In this document: positions 1 to 8,268 of the stretch, in pieces
How positions within the stretch are numbered: position 1 is the first letter of the stretch
Layout: each line of letters starts with the position of its first letter
IMG/VR virus record: IMGVR_UViG_3300022927_000105
Span: 1-25,034 of that record
Reading direction: 5' to 3' (one strand)
Origin: a virus
Length of the DNA: 25,034 bases
Notes under the pieces: model-generated
The model's input: only the letters and a program-made list of their open reading frames with translations
Told to the model about the DNA's origin: nothing
Database searches by the model: none
Translations under genes and position numbers: made by a program

Positions 1-251
1 CACTTGAGCAGATTAAACAAGCCGAAGACGAACTCAGAGAGTTGATGCAGTATTACGGTAGAGCTGGCTTATGGGATGACTTCGTTAAGTTTCAAGCAGA
101 AGCACGCAAGGCTAGACTCTTAGAGCGTAACGAAAGAATTAAGAAGATCAATAAACGCTGGCAATATGCAAGTATTGTTGTTGCGGGCTGTCTTGGACTC
201 ATAGGTTTGTACGCTATCTTTGTGATAGCCAGTGCGGTTTTAGGGAGCTGA
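1..251 (+). CDS. C-terminal part of a small coiled-coil/membrane protein (5' end cut by window)
   Basis: The frame is open from the left edge (first complete codon at position 3), so the gene is 5'-truncated; an internal TTG/ATG at 42/45 exists but nothing requires it to be the start. The 83 visible residues are a charged, probably helical stretch rich in E, K and R. One hydrophobic segment follows at the C-terminus (about the last 27 residues, starting YASIVVAG), which looks like a transmembrane helix. The stop lies one base before the holin start at 253, so the two are probably cotranscribed. A role in lysis or membrane anchoring is suggested only by this position and the membrane helix. 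I do not recognise a family. Confidence 0.6.
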   Translation, partial: LEQIKQAEDELRELMQYYGRAGLWDDFVKFQAEARKARLLERNERIKKINKRWQYASIVVAGCLGLIGLYAIFVIASAVLGS

Positions 252-252
252 A

Positions 253-651
253 ATGATTGAGGCGTTGATTGGCCCCGTGATGGGCTTGCTTGACAAGATA
301 ATCCCAGATCCTACAGAAAAGGCTAGGCTCGCCCATGAGATAGCCACGTTAGCAGAAAGACAGGCCCATGAAATTGCTAAGTCCCAAATTGAAGTTAATC
401 GTACTGAAGCTGCTAGTTCCTCGATGTTCGTGGCAGGATGGAGACCCGCAGTGGGCTGGATATGTGCTGTTGGTCTCGGCTTCAATTTTATTTGTGTGCC
501 TATCGGCAATTTTGTTCTCACGATCAATGGAAGCCCTGTTGTTATTCCCGCACTTGATGTATCCCAGATGATGCCTGTTTTGATGGGGATGTTGGGGCTT
601 GGTGCGTATCGTACATTTGAAAAAACTCGGGGCGTGGCCCGAGACAAGTAG
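253..651 (+). CDS. 3TM-type phage holin
   Basis: This 132-residue protein resembles the GTA/phage holin 3TM family: a charged amphipathic N-terminus with an EKARLAHE-type segment, then the typical VAGWRPAVGWICAVGLG motif (about residues 56-75). A second hydrophobic segment and a C-terminal MPVLMGMLGLGAYRTFEK motif (about 107-125) follow. Members insert in the inner membrane and form the lesion that lets endolysin out, or trigger lysis timing. Length and motif order fit the family. It follows the upstream membrane-protein gene by one base and precedes the tail genes, so lysis functions are mixed into the late module. No endolysin is visible in the window. The identification is by motif recognition. 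Confidence 0.85.
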   Translation: MIEALIGPVMGLLDKIIPDPTEKARLAHEIATLAERQAHEIAKSQIEVNRTEAASSSMFVAGWRPAVGWICAVGLGFNFICVPIGNFVLTINGSPVVIPALDVSQMMPVLMGMLGLGAYRTFEKTRGVARDK

Positions 652-653
652 AG

Positions 654-685
654 TTTTTACGGTTTATACTTGCAAATCGTAAAAA
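654..685 (+). promoter_or_regulatory. Long intergenic hairpin ahead of the 698 virion gene
   Basis: Arms 654-665 (TTTTTACGGTTT) and 674-685 (AAATCGTAAAAA) pair over 12 bp with one G-T wobble around an 8-base loop. The hairpin fills almost all of the 46-base gap between the holin stop and the virion protein start, leaving a GAGGA ribosome-binding site just 3' of it. There is no T-tract after the 3' arm, so it is not a standard terminator for + transcription. An RNA processing site, an mRNA stabiliser or a protein-binding site is possible. Confidence 0.6.
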
Positions 686-697
686 TGTGAGGACCGT

Positions 698-2404
698 ATG
701 GCTTACTTTAAAATTGACAGGTTCAGTGGTATAGCGCCGGGTGTGTCGCCTAGGCTTTTAGCGGAACAGTTTGCACAGACCGCAGTCAACGTAGATTTTG
801 AGTCCGGTAGATTAACCCCGATTACGTCTAATCTATCTGTTTTTGCGCTGCAGTCTAGTAATAGAAGCTCTATTTATTATTACAGGGATACTAACTGGTT
901 AGAATGGCCAGAAGCTAATGTAAAAGCTGTCCCCGGCCCGATACCGGGGGATACTCTAGATAGGCTGTATTGGACGGGCGAAGAGTACCCTAAAATGGGC
1001 ACCGTTACTACGATAGTTAGCGGGACGTCGGGTTACCCTGCTAATTCTTATAGGCTCGGCGTTCCAGCGCCACCAAACGCCCCCACTATCTCTAAGACCG
1101 GGGATGCAGATCCAGATCAAACGCCAGATGACGTAGCGTACGTATACACGTATGTAACTGCTTTCGGTGAAGAGGGCCCGCCTAGCCCAGCTAGTAATGT
1201 ATTAGAGAGGACAGACACAGAAACTGTTACTGTGCCTATGCCGTCTTCTGATCACCCTAGTGGCAACTATAACTTTGGGACCGGCGCGTTAAAACGTATA
1301 TACAGATCAAACACTGGATCTACTAATACTACGTTTCAGTTCGTTGCAGAAGTCCCATTCACAACTACTTCGTATCAGGACGCTTCTGCGTCTTTTGCTT
1401 TAGGCGAAGTGTTGCCAAGCGAGACGTGGATAGGTCCGCCTGACGATAACACTTCTTTGTATCCCGATGGCCCTCTGCAAGGGTTAATTATCGTTGCTAA
1501 TGGTGTGTTTGCTGGGTTTACAGGTAAACGTTTTTGCCTTAGCGAACCCTACCTGCCCCACGCTTGGCCAATATCCTACAGAATTACTCTAGAAGAAGAC
1601 ATAGTTGCTATTGGAGCGACTGGTAATGGGGTTGTCTGCCTTACTAATGGTGCCCCATATTTTGTTACGGGCACAGATCCAAGTGCAATGACGCCTATTA
1701 AGGTTGAGTTAGCTCAAGCTTGCGTAAATGTTAATAGCGTTGTAGATATGGGTAGCTACATACTGTATGCAGGGCCTGATGGGCTGTGCGCTGTCAGTGG
1801 AGTAGAAGGGAGCGTAGTCACTGAAGGCCTAGTGTCAGTTAAACAATGGAATGCTGATTTTAACCCTACTACTTACAAAGCTTTTAGGCACGAAAATACT
1901 TATGTGGCTTTTTGGGAAGATGGCGGATTTGTATACGATCCTAGAGCCGAAGCTGCAGCGCTTTCATTTATAGAGTACTCTGGCACTATTCGGGGCGGCT
2001 ATATGAACCCTAAAGATGGTGAGCTGTACGTGATTTTAGATGGCGCTGTACAAAAATTTAGAGGTGGAGCTGAAGCTAAACAGGTTACATGGAAGTCAAA
2101 ACAGTTTGTTACGCCGAGACCGCTCAGCATGAGCTGGGTGTCTGTGCACGCCCAAGATTACCCTATTGCTGTCAAAGTGTGGGCTGACGGTACTCTTGTC
2201 GCCGACTATTCTTTGTCTGAGGCTAGCGGTGTATATACACAAACAGTTACCGTGCCGTCTGGCGCGTCTACTGGTACTTTGCGTGAACCTATAATGAGGT
2301 TACCGCCTGTTATAGCGCAGGTTTGGGAAGTTGAAGTATCAGGTTCTGTTGCAATTGATGAAGTTTGCCTTGCCCAAAGCATGCAAGAGATACAAGAGTT
2401 ATGA
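698..2404 (+). CDS. Large virion structural protein, tail/neck type
   Basis: 568 residues with no signal peptide or membrane segment. Composition is rich in G, S, T, V, P and Y, typical of beta-structured phage tail components. The opening MAYFKIDRFSGIAPGVSPRL, followed by a QFAQTAVNVDFESGRL stretch, resembles a family of conserved phage structural proteins usually found between the head/neck genes and the tail fibre. About residues 120-240 look like a fibronectin-III-like insertion (PAPPNAPT...YTYVTAFGEEGPPSPAS). The start has a GAGGA ribosome-binding site and lies after a long hairpin. Its stop overlaps the fibre start as ATGA, indicating translational coupling. The precise virion role (tail tube, hub or portal-proximal adaptor) cannot be settled from sequence alone. 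Confidence 0.6.
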   Translation: MAYFKIDRFSGIAPGVSPRLLAEQFAQTAVNVDFESGRLTPITSNLSVFALQSSNRSSIYYYRDTNWLEWPEANVKAVPGPIPGDTLDRLYWTGEEYPKMGTVTTIVSGTSGYPANSYRLGVPAPPNAPTISKTGDADPDQTPDDVAYVYTYVTAFGEEGPPSPASNVLERTDTETVTVPMPSSDHPSGNYNFGTGALKRIYRSNTGSTNTTFQFVAEVPFTTTSYQDASASFALGEVLPSETWIGPPDDNTSLYPDGPLQGLIIVANGVFAGFTGKRFCLSEPYLPHAWPISYRITLEEDIVAIGATGNGVVCLTNGAPYFVTGTDPSAMTPIKVELAQACVNVNSVVDMGSYILYAGPDGLCAVSGVEGSVVTEGLVSVKQWNADFNPTTYKAFRHENTYVAFWEDGGFVYDPRAEAAALSFIEYSGTIRGGYMNPKDGELYVILDGAVQKFRGGAEAKQVTWKSKQFVTPRPLSMSWVSVHAQDYPIAVKVWADGTLVADYSLSEASGVYTQTVTVPSGASTGTLREPIMRLPPVIAQVWEVEVSGSVAIDEVCLAQSMQEIQEL

Positions 2405-5400
2405 CGACTAAGCGAACTACATACCCTACAAAAGTACCTAGCTTACCTAACTTACCTAGGGATATATCCCCGGAGCTTCGTAGGTATTTAGAGAACTTAG
2501 TAGAAGCTGTAGAAGTGCGATTAGGCCGCCGTGGGGATCAGCGTGATAGGGCAATTACGCTAAGAGAGTTAATAAATAGCGGGCTAGCGGTAGACTTAAC
2601 CGATAGACCTTTTAACCCCAACCTTTCTGGTAGTGATTTTACTCCGTCTGTAATTACTCCAGCTATAAATACCACTGTTCCACCCGCCCCTACCGGCTTT
2701 ACAGCTACTGGAGCATACTCGGTAATTCTTTTATTTTGGGACTCTCCAAACTATACAAACCACGGGCAAACAGAGGTGTGGCGTCACGATGCTGACATTA
2801 TTGGCGACGCTCAACTAGTTGGCGTATCTAGCGGCATAGCCTTTTCAGACCCAGTTGGAGAGTCTAGTTCATACTATTATTGGATACGGTTCGTAAGTGA
2901 GGACGGTATACCCGGTCCTTTTAACTCTTCGGCTGGGACTTTAGCTGAGACAGCGTTAGATGTTGAGTATCTGTTAGAGATACTTGCAGAGTCTATATCT
3001 GAGTCGGAATTAACCCAAGATTTACTTAGCAGAATAGACCTTATAGATGGGGATGCTTCGGTTGTTAATTCGGTTAGGTACTTATTAGCCCAAGAAACTG
3101 CTGCTCGGATTGCCGCTATAACGCAAGAAATTAATGACCGTACAGAAGCTATATCTGACCTTGGCGATACTATTGCAAATGAGGTGTCTGAGTTAAACTC
3201 AGCTATAGGCGATGAAATTAGTGATCGCATAGCGGCTTTAGCGCAGGAAGTTTCTGACAGGAATACTGCAATAACTACAGCCGTTTCAACTGAAGCCGCA
3301 GCTAGGGCAGCAGAAGTTGCTGCCGCTAGTCAAAATCTACAAAGCCAAATAAATGATCTAATTTCTGTAACTGAGTATGATAATGCTACTTCTTACGCTA
3401 TAGATGATCAGGTAACTTACGAAGGTGGGTTGTACCGTGCAACAGCCCCAACAACTGGTAATTTACCCACTGATACTAATTACTGGCAGTTGCTTGGTGA
3501 TTACACTAGCTTAGGCGAATTTGTAGGTGAAAATGCTGCTGCCATTGTAGAGCTAAATAATGTTTCTGCTACTTCTACATCTGCTTCTGCCTTAGCTTTA
3601 TATGGGTTGCAATCTCAAATAAACGACCCTGATACTGGGCTACCAGCTACGCGGGCTACACTGTTTGAAGAGTATTACACTGCGGTTGAAGCCGACCAAG
3701 CAATAGCATCGGCCACTACTGGTTTAGCTTCCGAAACATATGTAGACACGGAATTAGGTAACTATACTTCTACCGCAGATTTAACTGCAAACTACTACAC
3801 TAAAACTACCGCAGACGAAGCAATAGCTTCAGCAGTTTTGGGACTTGCCTCCGAAACATACGTAGATACAGAGTTAGGTAACTATACTACTACCGCAGAT
3901 TTAACTACAAACTACTACACTAAGACTACTGCAGACGAAGCAATTGCTGCCGCTGTTTTAGGGTTAGCTTCTGAAACGTACGTAGACACGGAATTAGGTA
4001 ACTATACTACTACCGCAGATTTAACTACAAACTACTACACTAAGACTACTGCAGATGAAGCAATTGCAGCTGCTGTATTGGGGCTTGCGTCTGAGACGTA
4101 TGTAGACACGGAATTAGGTAACTATACTACTACCGCAAATTTAACTACAAACTACTACACTAAAACTGGAGCCGATGAAGCAATTGCCGCTGCCGTGCTT
4201 GGGTTAGCCTCTGAAACATACGTAGACACGGAATTAGGCAGTTATACTACTACCGCAAATTTAACTACAAATTACTACACTAAAACTGGGGCTGATGAAG
4301 CAATTGCAGCTGCTGTTTTAGGGTTAGCATCTGAATCGTATGTAGATACAGAGTTAGGTAACTATACTACTACCGCAGATTTAACTACAAACTACTACAC
4401 TAAAACTGGAGCCGATGAAGCAATTGCTGCTGCCGTGCTTGGGTTAGCCTCTGAAACATACGTAGATACAGAGTTAGGTAACTATACTACTACCGCAGAT
4501 TTAACTACAAATTACTACACTAAAACTACTGCAGATGACGCAATTGCAGCTGCTGTTTTAGGGTTAGCATCTGAATCGTATGTAGATACAGAGTTAGGTA
4601 ACTATACTACTACCGCAGATTTAACTACAAACTACTACACTAAAACTGGAGCCGATGAAGCAATTGCCGCTGCCGTGCTTGGGTTAGCCTCTGAAACATA
4701 CGTAGATACAGAGTTAGGTAACTATACTACTACCGCAGATTTAACTACAAATTACTACACTAAAACTACTGCAGATGACGCAATTGCAGCTGCTGTTTTA
4801 GGGTTAGCAGCCGCTACTGAGTTTGACAACTATACTACTACGGCTGACTTACAAGAAAACTACTATACTAAAACTACTGCAGATGACGCAATTGCTGCTG
4901 CTGTTCTAGGGTTAGCTTCTGCTAGCGACTTTGACAATTACACTACTACAGCTGATTTACAGGAAACTTACTACACTAAAACTGGGGCTGATGACGCAAT
5001 TGCAGCTGCTGTTTTAGGGTTAGCTTCTGCTAGCGATTTTGATAGCTATACTACTACAGCTGATTTACAGGAAACTTACTATACTAAAACTGGGGCTGAT
5101 GACGCAATTGCGGCGGCAGTTTTAAATTTGGTTTCTACTACTGACCTTCAAGACTACACTACTACAGCCAGTCTTGAAGAGAATTACTATACTAAAACTA
5201 CTGCCGATGAAGCAATTGCTACTGCGATTTTTGGTCTGGCGTCTAGTGCAGATTTGGATAATTATGCAACTACCGCGACGCTTACTGGTAATTATTATAC
5301 TTCTGCTGATACAGACGATGCTATAACCGCCGCTACTCTTGACCTTGCTTCAACTACTGACCTTGAAGATTATGTAACTTCTGCAACGCTTACGGAATCT

Positions 5401-6024
5401 TATTACACTAAAACCGAAGCTAATAGTGCAATATCGACTGCAGTAAGTGCGCTTTCGTCCGTGGTCGGTGCCAATGCAGCGGCTGTAGAAGCAGCAGCTG
5501 AATCAATAAACGGCCTTAACGCAAAGTATACAGTTAAAATAGACAATAACGGCGCAGTAGCTGGGTATGGACTTGCGTCTGCACCCAACGATGCTGGCGA
5601 AATAGTAAGCGAGTTTATCGTTAACGCTGATCGTTTTGCTATCCTAAAAGGCGCTACTGATACTGGCGATCCTGTTATTCCGTTTACTGTTATTGCTACT
5701 GCTACTGAAATAAACGGCGTAGAAGTTCCGGCAGGTGTGTATATAAGCGACGCGTTTGTCGCTAATGGTACTATAACAAATGCCAAGATCGGTGAAGCTG
5801 CCATCGACGATGCTAAGATACTCAACATCAACGCTGAAAAAATAACCGCTGGTCTTATAGACGCTACAAGAATTGGGGCCGATTCTATAGACGCTGAAAA
5901 ACTAACTATATCATCTGACACAGATGGCACCGCTAGTTCTATTTACATGGATAGCAATGGGGCTATAAAAGTATACGACGCTAGCGGCACGCTTCGCGTC
6001 AAGTTAGGTAATCTAGGCGCTTAA
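2401..6024 (+). CDS. Repeat-containing gpJ-like tail fibre / host-specificity protein
   Basis: The start is ATG at 2401, overlapping the upstream stop as ATGA, giving 1207 residues; an in-frame ATG at 2365 lies inside the upstream gene and is less likely. Domain order: a charged N-terminus with a DQRDRAITLRELI-like segment; a fibronectin-III-like domain (about 95-185); heptad-like helical stretches (about 225-320); and a small carbohydrate-binding-module-like unit (about 325-365, motif YAIDDQVTYEGGLYRA). A long shaft of 36-40-residue repeats with core YYTKTTADEAIAAAVLGL follows (about 413-1013). A C-terminal domain resembling the DUF1983 tail of lambda gpJ (GLASAPN...SEFIVNADRFAIL) ends the protein. 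It should form a trimeric fibre contacting the host surface. The stop is one base before the next start. Confidence 0.85.
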   Translation: MTTKRTTYPTKVPSLPNLPRDISPELRRYLENLVEAVEVRLGRRGDQRDRAITLRELINSGLAVDLTDRPFNPNLSGSDFTPSVITPAINTTVPPAPTGFTATGAYSVILLFWDSPNYTNHGQTEVWRHDADIIGDAQLVGVSSGIAFSDPVGESSSYYYWIRFVSEDGIPGPFNSSAGTLAETALDVEYLLEILAESISESELTQDLLSRIDLIDGDASVVNSVRYLLAQETAARIAAITQEINDRTEAISDLGDTIANEVSELNSAIGDEISDRIAALAQEVSDRNTAITTAVSTEAAARAAEVAAASQNLQSQINDLISVTEYDNATSYAIDDQVTYEGGLYRATAPTTGNLPTDTNYWQLLGDYTSLGEFVGENAAAIVELNNVSATSTSASALALYGLQSQINDPDTGLPATRATLFEEYYTAVEADQAIASATTGLASETYVDTELGNYTSTADLTANYYTKTTADEAIASAVLGLASETYVDTELGNYTTTADLTTNYYTKTTADEAIAAAVLGLASETYVDTELGNYTTTADLTTNYYTKTTADEAIAAAVLGLASETYVDTELGNYTTTANLTTNYYTKTGADEAIAAAVLGLASETYVDTELGSYTTTANLTTNYYTKTGADEAIAAAVLGLASESYVDTELGNYTTTADLTTNYYTKTGADEAIAAAVLGLASETYVDTELGNYTTTADLTTNYYTKTTADDAIAAAVLGLASESYVDTELGNYTTTADLTTNYYTKTGADEAIAAAVLGLASETYVDTELGNYTTTADLTTNYYTKTTADDAIAAAVLGLAAATEFDNYTTTADLQENYYTKTTADDAIAAAVLGLASASDFDNYTTTADLQETYYTKTGADDAIAAAVLGLASASDFDSYTTTADLQETYYTKTGADDAIAAAVLNLVSTTDLQDYTTTASLEENYYTKTTADEAIATAIFGLASSADLDNYATTATLTGNYYTSADTDDAITAATLDLASTTDLEDYVTSATLTESYYTKTEANSAISTAVSALSSVVGANAAAVEAAAESINGLNAKYTVKIDNNGAVAGYGLASAPNDAGEIVSEFIVNADRFAILKGATDTGDPVIPFTVIATATEINGVEVPAGVYISDAFVANGTITNAKIGEAAIDDAKILNINAEKITAGLIDATRIGADSIDAEKLTISSDTDGTASSIYMDSNGAIKVYDASGTLRVKLGNLGA
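3727..4806 (+). repeat. Nine tandem 120-bp repeats inside the tail fibre gene
   Basis: Copies begin at 3727, 3847, 3967, 4087, 4207, 4327, 4447, 4567 and 4687, each encoding a 40-residue unit that opens with SETYVDTELG or SESYVDTELG. The period is exactly 120 bp, so the frame is kept. Copies differ mostly at third codon positions except where recently duplicated (4321-4560 against 4561-4800). Confidence 0.95.
4807..5454 (+). repeat. Six degenerate 108-bp repeats continuing the fibre shaft
   Basis: After the ninth 120-bp unit the period falls to 108 bp (36 residues), starting at about 4807, 4915, 5023, 5131, 5239 and 5347. The VDTELG segment is replaced by a shorter TEFDNY, SDFDNY or TDLQDY segment. 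Units grow more divergent toward the C-terminus, ending with a TESYYTKTEANSAI copy. Confidence 0.85.
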
Positions 6025-6025
6025 G

Positions 6026-6724
6026 ATGGCAAATGTTGTCTTTCCCATTACGGTAGGCTCTGCTTATTTGGCATCGACCGGGTACACTTACTATGGTTAC
6101 GATAGCGGCCCGACTTTATTTTATGGTGATATAGGATCAAGCGTTTTTGTTGGCGTAGGCGGCAAAGAATATATAGTACATGGTACTCGCTGGGCGGCTG
6201 AATCACCCAATAACCGTGTTTATCTGCGTTTAGATAATCCCACTATATCCGCATCTGATAGCTGGCAAAGCTACAGGGATGTTTTCACTTCGTACACTGT
6301 TGGGAGCACAACACTATCGAGTAGTGCCATAGTTAGTGGTTTTACCGTAGATGGTGGCGTTGGCTTTTATTGGAATGTTGTTAGTAATCCATTCGGTGCC
6401 GTTGGTGGCACAACTAATATTTCACTTAACGGCGTTCTTAGCGGTGCGTATGGGTTAGAAATATACAACTCTTCAGGTACACTTGTTGTAACTTTAACGG
6501 ATAGGCTTGTCAGGTATGTTAGCTATCACTTTGGCTCTCTTACTGCTAATCAATCTACTACTATAGACGTGCCGGGCTTAACTAACGACGGTACGTGGGG
6601 GTTTAACTCTGAAGGTGGCGACGCTACATACGTAAAACTTACTTATGGGTCTACCGGCGTTTTAAACGTACAAAACTTAAATAACTTGACTAGGTATTAC
6701 AGCATACAGGTATTTCGAGTATGA
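6026..6724 (+). CDS. Predicted tail-tip/virion beta-rich protein
   Basis: 232 residues, rich in G, S, T, V, N and Y, with no charged helical stretch, signal peptide or membrane segment: the composition of a secreted or virion beta-sandwich protein. It starts one base after the fibre stop, and its own stop overlaps the next start as ATGA, so the three are coupled. A YGLEIYNSSGTLVVTL segment (about residues 142-157) closely resembles YGLNVYNSSGNLAF in the next gene, so the two share a module and may be paralogues. A role as a fibre-associated tip or receptor-binding accessory is inferred from position and composition. I do not recognise a named family with certainty. Confidence 0.6.
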   Translation: MANVVFPITVGSAYLASTGYTYYGYDSGPTLFYGDIGSSVFVGVGGKEYIVHGTRWAAESPNNRVYLRLDNPTISASDSWQSYRDVFTSYTVGSTTLSSSAIVSGFTVDGGVGFYWNVVSNPFGAVGGTTNISLNGVLSGAYGLEIYNSSGTLVVTLTDRLVRYVSYHFGSLTANQSTTIDVPGLTNDGTWGFNSEGGDATYVKLTYGSTGVLNVQNLNNLTRYYSIQVFRV

Positions 6725-7410
6725 GTTATGGTATGACAGTTAGTAACGCATCTGGTTTTGTGCAGGTTGCAGAACCTTTTGACAACGTGTCTGTGTTTGG
6801 TTCTGGCACTGTAACTACTCAATCACCCGGAGCTGGGGCAACTCCTACTAATCTTCCTTCTGGCACGCCTGATGATATAATTATTTTTGCTAAGCCTTCT
6901 ACTCCTAGCGGTGTTTACAAGTTTAGTATGTTGCTTGATCGTATTGGTGGAGCTACGCCTAGATTTTACTTTTATGATAGTTTTAGTAGTACAGGGCAAA
7001 GTATTGACTACATAATACTTACTAAGTCGCAAACACTAACTGTCCCGTCTAGTGGATATGGATTAAATGTCTACAACTCATCTGGCAATTTAGCATTTAC
7101 TTCTGAATACGGCACTAGCAGGGTTTATCAGTCTAGAGTAACTACCCCTTCCTCCTCTACTTTTGCTAGTGTGTATCCTAACGTTGGCGGGGAGCTACTA
7201 AACAACACATGGGCATGCATGAACGCGTATGGGTTTTTTGGTTTTGCGCCTGAAGCCCCGTCATACACTAGCGGTCTTGCTTATAAAGTTAAGTTTGATT
7301 TTACTAACGATCAGCTCAGCTCTTTAGTTGATCCGTATGGAACGATATATTTTTCGTTACCACCAGTTACAAACTCATCATCCAGAGTAGAGATGCTTGC
7401 GAGGTTTTAA
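6721..7410 (+). CDS. Predicted tail-tip/virion protein with YG-x-x-V-YNSSG module
   Basis: 229 residues beginning MSYGMTVSNASGFVQV, an opening that resembles small phage tail proteins encoded just after gpJ-type fibres. The YNSSG module occurs around residues 117-125 and is shared with the upstream protein. Composition is again S/G/T/Y-rich with predicted beta structure. The start overlaps the previous stop (ATGA), and the stop shares its last A with the ATG of the chaperone gene (TAATG), a tight translational chain. It is likely a virion-surface component. The exact role is unknown. Confidence 0.6.
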   Translation: MSYGMTVSNASGFVQVAEPFDNVSVFGSGTVTTQSPGAGATPTNLPSGTPDDIIIFAKPSTPSGVYKFSMLLDRIGGATPRFYFYDSFSSTGQSIDYIILTKSQTLTVPSSGYGLNVYNSSGNLAFTSEYGTSRVYQSRVTTPSSSTFASVYPNVGGELLNNTWACMNAYGFFGFAPEAPSYTSGLAYKVKFDFTNDQLSSLVDPYGTIYFSLPPVTNSSSRVEMLARF

Positions 7411-7850
7411 TGATTAAAGTTGCAATGGTAAATGCTAACGGCGAGGTGGTAAGCATAATCTCTCCCAGTACTGACTCTGCATTTTACAATGGTCAAATGT
7501 ACGGTGATTTATTAGCTATCCATATACCGTACACTTCTAACGATGTCCAAGTAATAAATACATGGGTCTATGACAACGGTCAGTGGTCAACGCGAACTGC
7601 TAGGCCGGGCGAGTACTATGCATGGGAAAACATGCAGTGGAACTTTGACTCTGCTCGTTTTATGGAGCTACTTCGTAATGAGCGTGATATACGATTAGCT
7701 AAATCCGATTGGACCCAAATGCCTGACTCACCTCTCAGCCCAACTGTTAAAGGTTGGTGGGCATCGTACCGCCAACAGTTGCGAGATATTCCTGCTAACT
7801 TGGAAGGGGTAACCAGCCTTGACCAAGTTCAGTGGCCAACGGAGCCTTAA
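7410..7850 (+). CDS. Phage tail assembly chaperone-like protein (Phage_tail_APC type)
   Basis: 146 residues. The N-terminal half is a small beta-rich region with conserved W and Y. The C-terminal segment RNERDIRLAKSDWTQMPDSP, followed by KGWWASYRQQLRDIP and a terminal VQWPTEP, is the hallmark of the Phage_tail_APC domain found in tail-fibre assembly proteins encoded directly downstream of fibres. Such proteins help fold or attach the fibre and are often not part of the mature virion. The start overlaps the previous stop as TAATG. The position at the 3' end of the fibre cluster matches the family's usual context. Confidence 0.8.
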   Translation: MIKVAMVNANGEVVSIISPSTDSAFYNGQMYGDLLAIHIPYTSNDVQVINTWVYDNGQWSTRTARPGEYYAWENMQWNFDSARFMELLRNERDIRLAKSDWTQMPDSPLSPTVKGWWASYRQQLRDIPANLEGVTSLDQVQWPTEP

Positions 7851-7851
7851 T

Positions 7852-7947
7852 ATGCACAAAGGACAACCTTGTATTAACCAAAAACCAAAGAAAGCTCGCA
7901 TGCCTAAGTCAAAAACCAACAAGGGTTACACGCCTAAAAAGCGTTAA
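7852..7947 (+). CDS. Small basic protein of 31 residues
   Basis: ATG at 7852 is preceded by GGAG (7841-7844) with a seven-base spacer and begins one base after the chaperone stop. The product is strongly basic, with many K and R residues, one Cys and the ending GYTPKKR. It is the last + strand gene before the convergent junction. Short Lys-rich ORFs at the ends of phage late operons are common and mostly uncharacterised. The good ribosome-binding site and tight spacing support it; the small size argues for caution. Confidence 0.45.
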   Translation: MHKGQPCINQKPKKARMPKSKTNKGYTPKKR

Positions 7948-7966
7948 TTTTAGGGGTTGAGAGAGG

Positions 7967-7990
7967 CGCTCCTACGTGAAAAGTAGAGCG
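7967..7990. terminator. Weak stem-loop in the convergent junction
   Basis: CGCT-C-CTAC / GTAG-AGCG form an 8-bp stem with one bulged C around a 7-base loop, between the end of the + late operon (7947) and the end of the - early operon (8017). No good T-tract follows on either strand, so an intrinsic terminator is only a possibility suggested by the position. Confidence 0.3.
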
Positions 7991-8016
7991 TTAACAAGGG
8001 CTTAGTGCTGCAGATT

Positions 8017-8268
8017 TTAAAGCTTATTTTGGCAAAATGGGCAGGTTAGATCGCTATACAATTCTGGATCTATTTTAGAGGGCGGTATGTCGAGGTACTT
8101 AGCTAATTTTATGATAGCGGACGGGTTTAGCTCTGTTGTCCCACTCAGGTACTGACTAAACGCGCTTTGTGTCCACCCAATTTTAGCCGCTGCTTCTGTC
8201 TGTGTGACTTTATCGCGTTGCTTTTTTAGTTTCCACTCACGTTGCAAGTTCTCTAGTCTAGTTTCCAC
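8017..8268 (-). CDS. XRE-family helix-turn-helix regulator with C-terminal CxxC
   Basis: I choose the GTG at 8268, six bases after a GGGAG ribosome-binding site; the in-frame TTG at 8274 directly abuts that site and is unlikely. The 83-residue product has a Cro/CI-type helix-turn-helix (VTQTEAAAKIGWTQSAFSQY, then LSGTTELNPSAIIKLAKYL, about residues 20-60). A short tail with a CPFC motif follows, possibly half of a zinc knuckle. It should bind operator DNA, probably as a dimer. It overlaps the end of the nuclease gene and is the last gene of the leftward unit, so it would be made only if transcription crosses the whole module. A CI/Cro-like switch or a late regulator are both possible. Confidence 0.8.
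   Translation of the reverse strand: METRLENLQREWKLKKQRDKVTQTEAAAKIGWTQSAFSQYLSGTTELNPSAIIKLAKYLDIPPSKIDPELYSDLTCPFCQNKL

Noticed and set aside
626-643. CTCGGG/CCCGAG hairpin at the end of the holin gene as a terminator
   Set aside because: It is inside the coding region and the next T-run begins ten bases after the stem, so it does not have the form of an intrinsic terminator.
240-647. 135-residue open frame antisense to the holin
   Set aside because: It is fully opposite a recognised holin, with no ribosome-binding site or recognisable domain.
3727-5454. Regular direct repeats that might suggest a CRISPR array
   Set aside because: The repeats are 120 and 108 bp, directly adjacent without unique spacers, and encode continuous in-frame protein of a tail fibre.
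5403-5930. 175-residue open frame antisense to the fibre gene
   Set aside because: It mirrors low-complexity A/S/I-rich coding sequence on the opposite strand, has no sensible ribosome-binding site, and the fibre C-terminus has clear gpJ-like motifs in the + frame.
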